Assembly (NCBI GenBank): GCA_021647265.1
Contig: JAKIVA010000002.1
Coordinates: 1-64,000, forward strand
Source of the DNA: Lutibacter sp.
GTDB lineage: Bacteria > Bacteroidota > Bacteroidia > Flavobacteriales > Flavobacteriaceae
Length of the DNA stretch: 64,000 bases
Direction of reading: 5' to 3'
Position numbers and translations under genes: made by a program. Under the pieces are notes generated by a model, which made no database searches, had not been told where the DNA came from, and saw only the letters and a program-made list of their open reading frames with translations. Shown here one piece after another: positions 59,640 to 64,000 of this stretch; positions within the stretch are counted from its first letter, which is position 1; each line of letters opens with the position of its first letter.

Positions 59640-60722
59640 TTACCCTTTATAAAATGGCAACCGTACAACTACTGCCGGCAATGCTTTTTTACGAACTTGA
59701 ATAAATATTTTTGAATCTCGCTTAGCAAATTCTTTTGGCACATATCCCATACCAATTCCTTTTTTAAGAGAAGGACTCATAGTGCCTGATGTTACTACAC
59801 CAATTCCCCCCCCTGTTTCATCAACAATATCATATCCATGACGTGGAATTCCTTTCTCTATAATTTCAAAAGCAACTAATTTTTTTGTTACGCCTTCTTC
59901 TTTTTGCTTTTTCAAAGCTTCAGCATTTACAAAATCTTTAGTGAATTTAGTAATCCAGCCTAACCCTGCCTCAATAGGAGAGGTCGTATCATCAATATCA
60001 TTTCCATATAAGCAAAAACCCATTTCCAAACGCAACGTATCACGTGCAGCTAAGCCAATGGGTTTTATTCCAAAATTAATACCTGCTTTAAAAATAGCAT
60101 TCCATATATGTTCAGCATCTTCATTTTTCATATAAATTTCAAACCCTCCAGAACCTGTATAGCCTGTTGCAGAAATAATTACATTCTTAATTCCCGCAAA
60201 AGTGTCTATTTTAAAAGTGTAATAAGGCATACTTTTTAAATCTACCTCGGTTAACGATTGTAAAGCTTCTGCTGCTTTCGGACCTTGAACTGCTAATAAT
60301 GAAACTTCAGTTGATTTATCAATCATTTCAACACCTAAATCGTTGTGTTGTGAAATCCAATTCCAATCTTTTTCAATATTTGAAGCATTTACTACGAGTA
60401 AATATTCTTCGCTACTAATTCTATAAACTAATAAATCATCAACAATGCCTCCATCAACATTAGGTAAACAACTATATTGCACTTTACCATTAGTAAGTAC
60501 CGATGCATCATTTGACGTTACTTTTTGAATTAATGCCAATGCATTTTCTCCTTTCAAGTAAAATTCTCCCATATGAGAAACATCAAAAACACCTACATCA
60601 TTTCTTACAGTTAAATGTTCTGAGGTTACACCTTCGTATTGTACGGGCATATTATATCCAGCAAATGAGACCATTTTAGCTCCTAATAATTCGTGTATAT
60701 GTGTTAAAGCAGTATTTTTCAT
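59640..60722 (-). CDS. gcvT: Glycine cleavage system aminomethyltransferase (T protein)
   Basis: 360 residues. HELLGAKMVSFAGYNMPVQYE at the start, FDVSHMGEFYLKG, SATGYTGSGGFEIYM and LAARDTLRLEMGFCLYG are the folate-binding signatures. It releases ammonia and forms methylene-tetrahydrofolate from the aminomethyl group on GcvH. gcvH and gcvP are not adjacent. Single gene with its own terminator; no glycine-riboswitch-like leader seen. Confidence 0.97.
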   Translation of the reverse strand: MKNTALTHIHELLGAKMVSFAGYNMPVQYEGVTSEHLTVRNDVGVFDVSHMGEFYLKGENALALIQKVTSNDASVLTNGKVQYSCLPNVDGGIVDDLLVYRISSEEYLLVVNASNIEKDWNWISQHNDLGVEMIDKSTEVSLLAVQGPKAAEALQSLTEVDLKSMPYYTFKIDTFAGIKNVIISATGYTGSGGFEIYMKNEDAEHIWNAIFKAGINFGIKPIGLAARDTLRLEMGFCLYGNDIDDTTSPIEAGLGWITKFTKDFVNAEALKKQKEEGVTKKLVAFEIIEKGIPRHGYDIVDETGGGIGVVTSGTMSPSLKKGIGMGYVPKEFAKRDSKIFIQVRKKALPAVVVRLPFYKG

Positions 60723-60864
60723 TTGTATCTAATTTTGGACTGTAAATTTAATAAATAATAAAGAATAGCATTGGTATTAAGTTACCAATTTTAAATGAAA
60801 TATATCTTCATAGAATGAACTTTTAGCTATATTTGAAATTGCTTAATAAATAATTTTATTAATT

Positions 60865-62328
60865 ATGAAATTGAAACCTTTTTTAACAACATTTTTTTGT
60901 TTATCATTTATTGTCGTTTTTTCTCAAAATAATAATTTGCCGCAAGATTATTTAACAAAAGAATTTCACAAAGATAGACGGGAACAACTTCGAGCATTAT
61001 TGCCAAAAAATAGCGTAGCTGTATTTTTTTCAGCTGCAGTAAGAAACAGGGCAAATGATGTAGATTATGTATACCACCAAGATCCAAATTTTTATTACCT
61101 AACAGGTTACAAAGAACCAAATAGCGTATTACTAATTTTTAAAAATGAGCAAACTATTGAAGGAAAAACATTCAATGAAGTTTTATTTGTGCAGGAAAGA
61201 AATGAATATGCTGAAATGTGGACAGGTAAAAGGTTAGGTGTAATAGGCGTGCAAGATAATTTAGGGTTTCGAGTGGTTTACAATGGCAATGTATTTAAAA
61301 GTTATGAGATTGATTTTTCTAAGTTTGATAAAATACTTTTTGATAAATTTAGAAATGATGTTAGAGATACCAATGATAGTGCTGATTTATTCGATTTAAT
61401 TAAAACATTTAAAGAAAAAATTTCATTTGATTTAATTAATTTACAAAATCCAACAAATGATAAAATATATAATGAAACTAAAAAAAGAATAGATACCAAA
61501 TCTCTAGATAGTTTTATGGGAACTTTAAGAGAAGTTAAAACAATAGAAGAGTTAAAATTACTAAAAAAAGCAATTAATATTTCTGCAATTGGTCAAATTG
61601 AAATGATGAAGGCAATGCATCCTAATATGTCTGAAACTGAAGCTCAAGGTGTGCATGAATTTGTATATAAAAAATATGGTGCTGAGTATGAAGGATATCC
61701 TTCAATAGTAGGAGCAGGAAATAATGGCTGTATTTTACATTATATAGAAAATAGTAAAACTACCATTGGCAATAATAATTTAATTTTAATGGATTTAGGT
61801 GCCGAATATCATGGATATACAGCAGATGTTACACGTACTATTCCATCAAATGGTAAATTTACTACCGAACAAAGATTAATTTACGATTTAGTATACAAAG
61901 CGCAAGAGGCTGGTATTGCCCAAGCAAAAGTTGGTAATAAATTCAGTACAACTACAACTGCTGCACGTAAAGTAATTAACAAAGGTTTAGCAGATTTAGG
62001 CATTATAGCTTCGGAAAAATCATATCATAGTTACTTTCCTCATGGGGCAACGCATCATATAGGTTTAGATGTTCACGATTTAACAAATTATGGGAAGTTT
62101 AAAGAAAATATGGTAATTACAGTTGAACCGGGAATTTATATACCAGAAGGAAGTTCGTGTGATAAAAAATGGTGGGGTATTGCCGTAAGAATTGAGGATG
62201 ATATTTTAATCACAAAAAATGACCCAATTATCTTATCTGGTATGGCACCTAGAAAATCGGATGCAATTGAAAAAATAATGAAACTACCAAGTGTTTTAGA
62301 TGATTTTAACTTACCAAAACTAGATTAA
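60865..62328 (+). CDS. Exported aminopeptidase P (Xaa-Pro aminopeptidase)
   Basis: 487 residues. A signal peptide (about 1-20, VVFSQ) makes it periplasmic or secreted. The N-terminal aminopeptidase-P domain spans about 30-180. The pita-bread catalytic domain carries metal ligands in LMDLGAEYHGYTADVTRTIP (two Asp), FPHGATHHIGLDVHD (His), VEPGIYIPEG (Glu) and VRIEDDIL (Glu). It removes an N-terminal residue before proline. Single gene. Confidence 0.95.
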   Translation: MKLKPFLTTFFCLSFIVVFSQNNNLPQDYLTKEFHKDRREQLRALLPKNSVAVFFSAAVRNRANDVDYVYHQDPNFYYLTGYKEPNSVLLIFKNEQTIEGKTFNEVLFVQERNEYAEMWTGKRLGVIGVQDNLGFRVVYNGNVFKSYEIDFSKFDKILFDKFRNDVRDTNDSADLFDLIKTFKEKISFDLINLQNPTNDKIYNETKKRIDTKSLDSFMGTLREVKTIEELKLLKKAINISAIGQIEMMKAMHPNMSETEAQGVHEFVYKKYGAEYEGYPSIVGAGNNGCILHYIENSKTTIGNNNLILMDLGAEYHGYTADVTRTIPSNGKFTTEQRLIYDLVYKAQEAGIAQAKVGNKFSTTTTAARKVINKGLADLGIIASEKSYHSYFPHGATHHIGLDVHDLTNYGKFKENMVITVEPGIYIPEGSSCDKKWWGIAVRIEDDILITKNDPIILSGMAPRKSDAIEKIMKLPSVLDDFNLPKLD

Positions 62329-62615
62329 AATACACTACAGAATCTAAGTATACAGTATTAAAACACTCATAGTCAATTACTTATGTAATATGATAACTGT
62401 CATAGGATTTTTAAGTAATAAAAGTTACATTTGGAATGTAGGGTTTATGTGTACCTCAAAATATCACGTTAATTTATTCTTATAATCTAAAAAATCACAT
62501 AAACATTTTTTTGAATTTGAACTTTTAAAAGAGATTTAACACGTATTGTTTATCTACTTTTTGTCTGTATTATTTATTGTAAATAACCCTAGTTTTTAAA
62601 CAAAAAAATAACTCA

Positions 62616-63527
62616 ATGGAAAACAAAAATTCCAATGCATCTTCTCGAAGAAATTTTATAAAAAAGATAGCTTCAGGAAGCTTAATTACCGTATCAGGTT
62701 TAACTATTTATTCTGTTTCTTCTTGTGAAAAATCTACCGAAGGAGAAAAAGCAACATTATTAACACCCGATGGAAAGTTGGTACAAGTTCTTAAATCTGA
62801 AATTGAATCATTTGAACAGTTACCAGCATCTCCAAAAGAATCTCGAAAGGGTATTCCAGGGAAAAAGTTTGTGATGGTTGTTGATTTAGCAAAATGTAAA
62901 AATGCAAGAAAGTGTGTGAAGCACTGTGATAAACATCATAATTTAACTCCTGATCGCCCTTATATTAAGGTCTTAGAGATGAAAGATAATGAAAAATCAG
63001 CACCTTATTGGATGCCTAAAAAATGTTTTCAATGCGATAATCCACCTTGTGTAAAAGTATGTCCGGTTGGAGCTACATTTAAGCGTACTGATGGTATTGT
63101 ATTGATTGATAATGAACGCTGTATAGGGTGTAGATTTTGTATGGCAGCTTGTCCGTATTCAGCTAGAATTTTTAATTGGGCAACTCCTCCAAATGTAGAT
63201 GAAAATTTATCGTACTCTCCAGAAACAAGTATACCAAGCAAAATTGGGACTGTAGGAAAGTGTGATTTTTGTCCAGATATGATACGAAAAGACAAGTTAC
63301 CTCATTGTATTACAGCTTGTCCAAATGGAGTCCTATATTTTGGAGATGAAATAGATGATACAGTTACCAATGGGGAAGAAACATTAAGATTATCTACTTT
63401 ATTAAGAGAAAAGGCAGGTTATAGGTACTTAGAGGAATTAGGAACCAAACCACGTGTGTATTATTTACCTCCTGTTGATAGGTTGTTTCCTTTTAATAAA
63501 GAGAATGCTAAAAAGGGAGCGTCATGA
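62616..63527 (+). CDS. Tat-exported 4Fe-4S dicluster ferredoxin subunit (PsrB/DmsB-like)
   Basis: 303 residues. A twin-arginine signal SRRNFIKK is at residues 10-17 with a hydrophobic stretch and a Cys at 37 (VSSC), so it may be a Tat lipoprotein. Cys clusters follow: CKNARKCVKHC, CFQCDNPPCVKVCPVG, CIGCRFCMAACP and CDFCPDM...CITACPNG, enough for four 4Fe-4S clusters. It would pass electrons between a membrane NrfD-type subunit (gene overlaps by 4 bp) and a catalytic subunit presumably further right. Confidence 0.93.
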   Translation: MENKNSNASSRRNFIKKIASGSLITVSGLTIYSVSSCEKSTEGEKATLLTPDGKLVQVLKSEIESFEQLPASPKESRKGIPGKKFVMVVDLAKCKNARKCVKHCDKHHNLTPDRPYIKVLEMKDNEKSAPYWMPKKCFQCDNPPCVKVCPVGATFKRTDGIVLIDNERCIGCRFCMAACPYSARIFNWATPPNVDENLSYSPETSIPSKIGTVGKCDFCPDMIRKDKLPHCITACPNGVLYFGDEIDDTVTNGEETLRLSTLLREKAGYRYLEELGTKPRVYYLPPVDRLFPFNKENAKKGAS

Positions 63528-64000
63528 AAAAATCAATTCCAGAAAAACAATTGTTCAATTCAATTAAAGAAAGAGATTTGTTGGGACATATTGTAAAGAC
63601 ATCTGTACGCTATAAAATTTGGATAGCCATACTATTACTTTTTATTGTATTTGGTATGTATGGTTATTACCGTCAAATAAGATATGGTCTTATTGTAACT
63701 GCAATGAGAGATTATACTTCATGGGGTATTTATATTTCAAATTTTGTATTTTTTGTAGCAGTTAGTTTGGTTGGCTCACTCTTTAGTTCAATATTAAAGC
63801 TCAATAAAAATGAATGGGCAAAACCACTTATTAGAATCTCAGAAATTATTGCTGTTGCAGCTATTATTTGTGCAGCTGTTATCATTATTATTGATATGGG
63901 GAGACCAGATAGGTTTATCTATGTGTTTAAATTTGGAAGAATACAATCTCCTATTATATGGGATGTAATTATAATATCTACCTATTTGGTAATAAGTTTT
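63524..64000 (+). CDS. NrfD/PsrC-family membrane subunit (3' end cut by window)
   Basis: 159 residues are visible. The ATG overlaps the preceding gene's TGA (ATGA), a sign of coupled translation. Helices at about 30-46, 70-90 and 108-126 are seen, with RDYTSWGIYISNFVFFV and GRPDRFIYVFKFGRIQSP typical of NrfD quinone-interacting subunits. The protein should have eight or more helices in total. With the FeS protein it forms a quinol-linked oxidoreductase; the catalytic partner is outside the window. Confidence 0.92.
   Translation, partial: MKKSIPEKQLFNSIKERDLLGHIVKTSVRYKIWIAILLLFIVFGMYGYYRQIRYGLIVTAMRDYTSWGIYISNFVFFVAVSLVGSLFSSILKLNKNEWAKPLIRISEIIAVAAIICAAVIIIIDMGRPDRFIYVFKFGRIQSPIIWDVIIISTYLVISF

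Noticed and set aside
59640..60864. Glycine riboswitch near gcvT
   Set aside because: The short upstream region (about 140 bp shared with the next gene) has no recognisable tandem aptamer structure.

Overview
The window is AT-rich, compactly coded chromosomal DNA from a member of the Bacteroidota, almost certainly family Flavobacteriaceae. A Lutibacter-like marine genus is a guess from gene content only. The evidence is a PorX-type T9SS regulator, an LpxC-FabZ fusion, a transketolase split into two proteins, bacillithiol genes (bshA, ytxJ), a CzcA pump fused to its TolC-like outer-membrane factor, and many -7 boxes of the Bacteroidota type TAnnTTTG shortly upstream of genes.

Layout. 1-11 kb: DUF3810 metallopeptidase (cut by the window edge), dnaB, a secreted protein usually misnamed asparagine synthetase B, transketolase N-terminal half, bshA, aroB, proline dehydrogenase, a repeat element, a 43-residue membrane protein and typA. 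11-15.5 kb is the accessory part: two small lipoproteins (DUF2202 and cytochrome c), a second copy of the repeat element, a NifX-like protein with a His tail, a MarR regulator with an operator-like palindrome over its promoter, a CAP-domain lipoprotein, and several palindromic elements that share a TTGTCGTCCCCAC core. 15.5-31 kb is conserved housekeeping: thioesterase, glycosyltransferase, TrmH, porX-tsaE-ald, HD hydrolase, lpxD-lpxC/fabZ-lpxA-efp-lpxD2, sucD, fabG and a VWA protein. 31-38 kb: heavy-metal efflux operon, then an SPFH protein. 38-47 kb: CarboxypepD_reg-like protein, tRNA-Leu and tRNA-Lys, aroK, PRTase, methyltransferase, S4 protein, FKBP lipoprotein, beta-barrel protein, then the minus-strand run phosphatase-smpB-ubiA-maf-transketolase C-terminal half. 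47-54.7 kb: hsp20 and clpB with a shared upstream motif, ytxJ, fumarylacetoacetase, glyA and peroxiredoxin. 54.8-64 kb: dsrE-like/rmuC, acyltransferase, ABC-2 exporter, gcvT, aminopeptidase P, and the start of an FeS/NrfD membrane oxidoreductase operon that runs off the right end.

How the genes work together. The lipid A genes form one tight cluster with overlapping stop/start codons. bshA makes the bacillithiol precursor and ytxJ is a predicted bacillithiol-linked thiol protein 45 kb away. The two transketolase halves are about 39 kb apart and must be co-produced. clpB and hsp20 are consecutive chaperone genes separated by a terminator, each with its own promoter region. glyA and gcvT are both in one-carbon metabolism.

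The most unusual part is 13.3-15.4 kb. At least three roughly 70-bp elements have related inverted ends (CAGYYGCAA / TTRCRACTG), and the core lies at a nearly constant distance from the left end. They lie next to small genes and C-rich leaders. The geometry recalls integron attC sites, but the integron consensus ends are absent and no integrase is in the window. No homology search or folding program was run; all calls come from reading the sequence.
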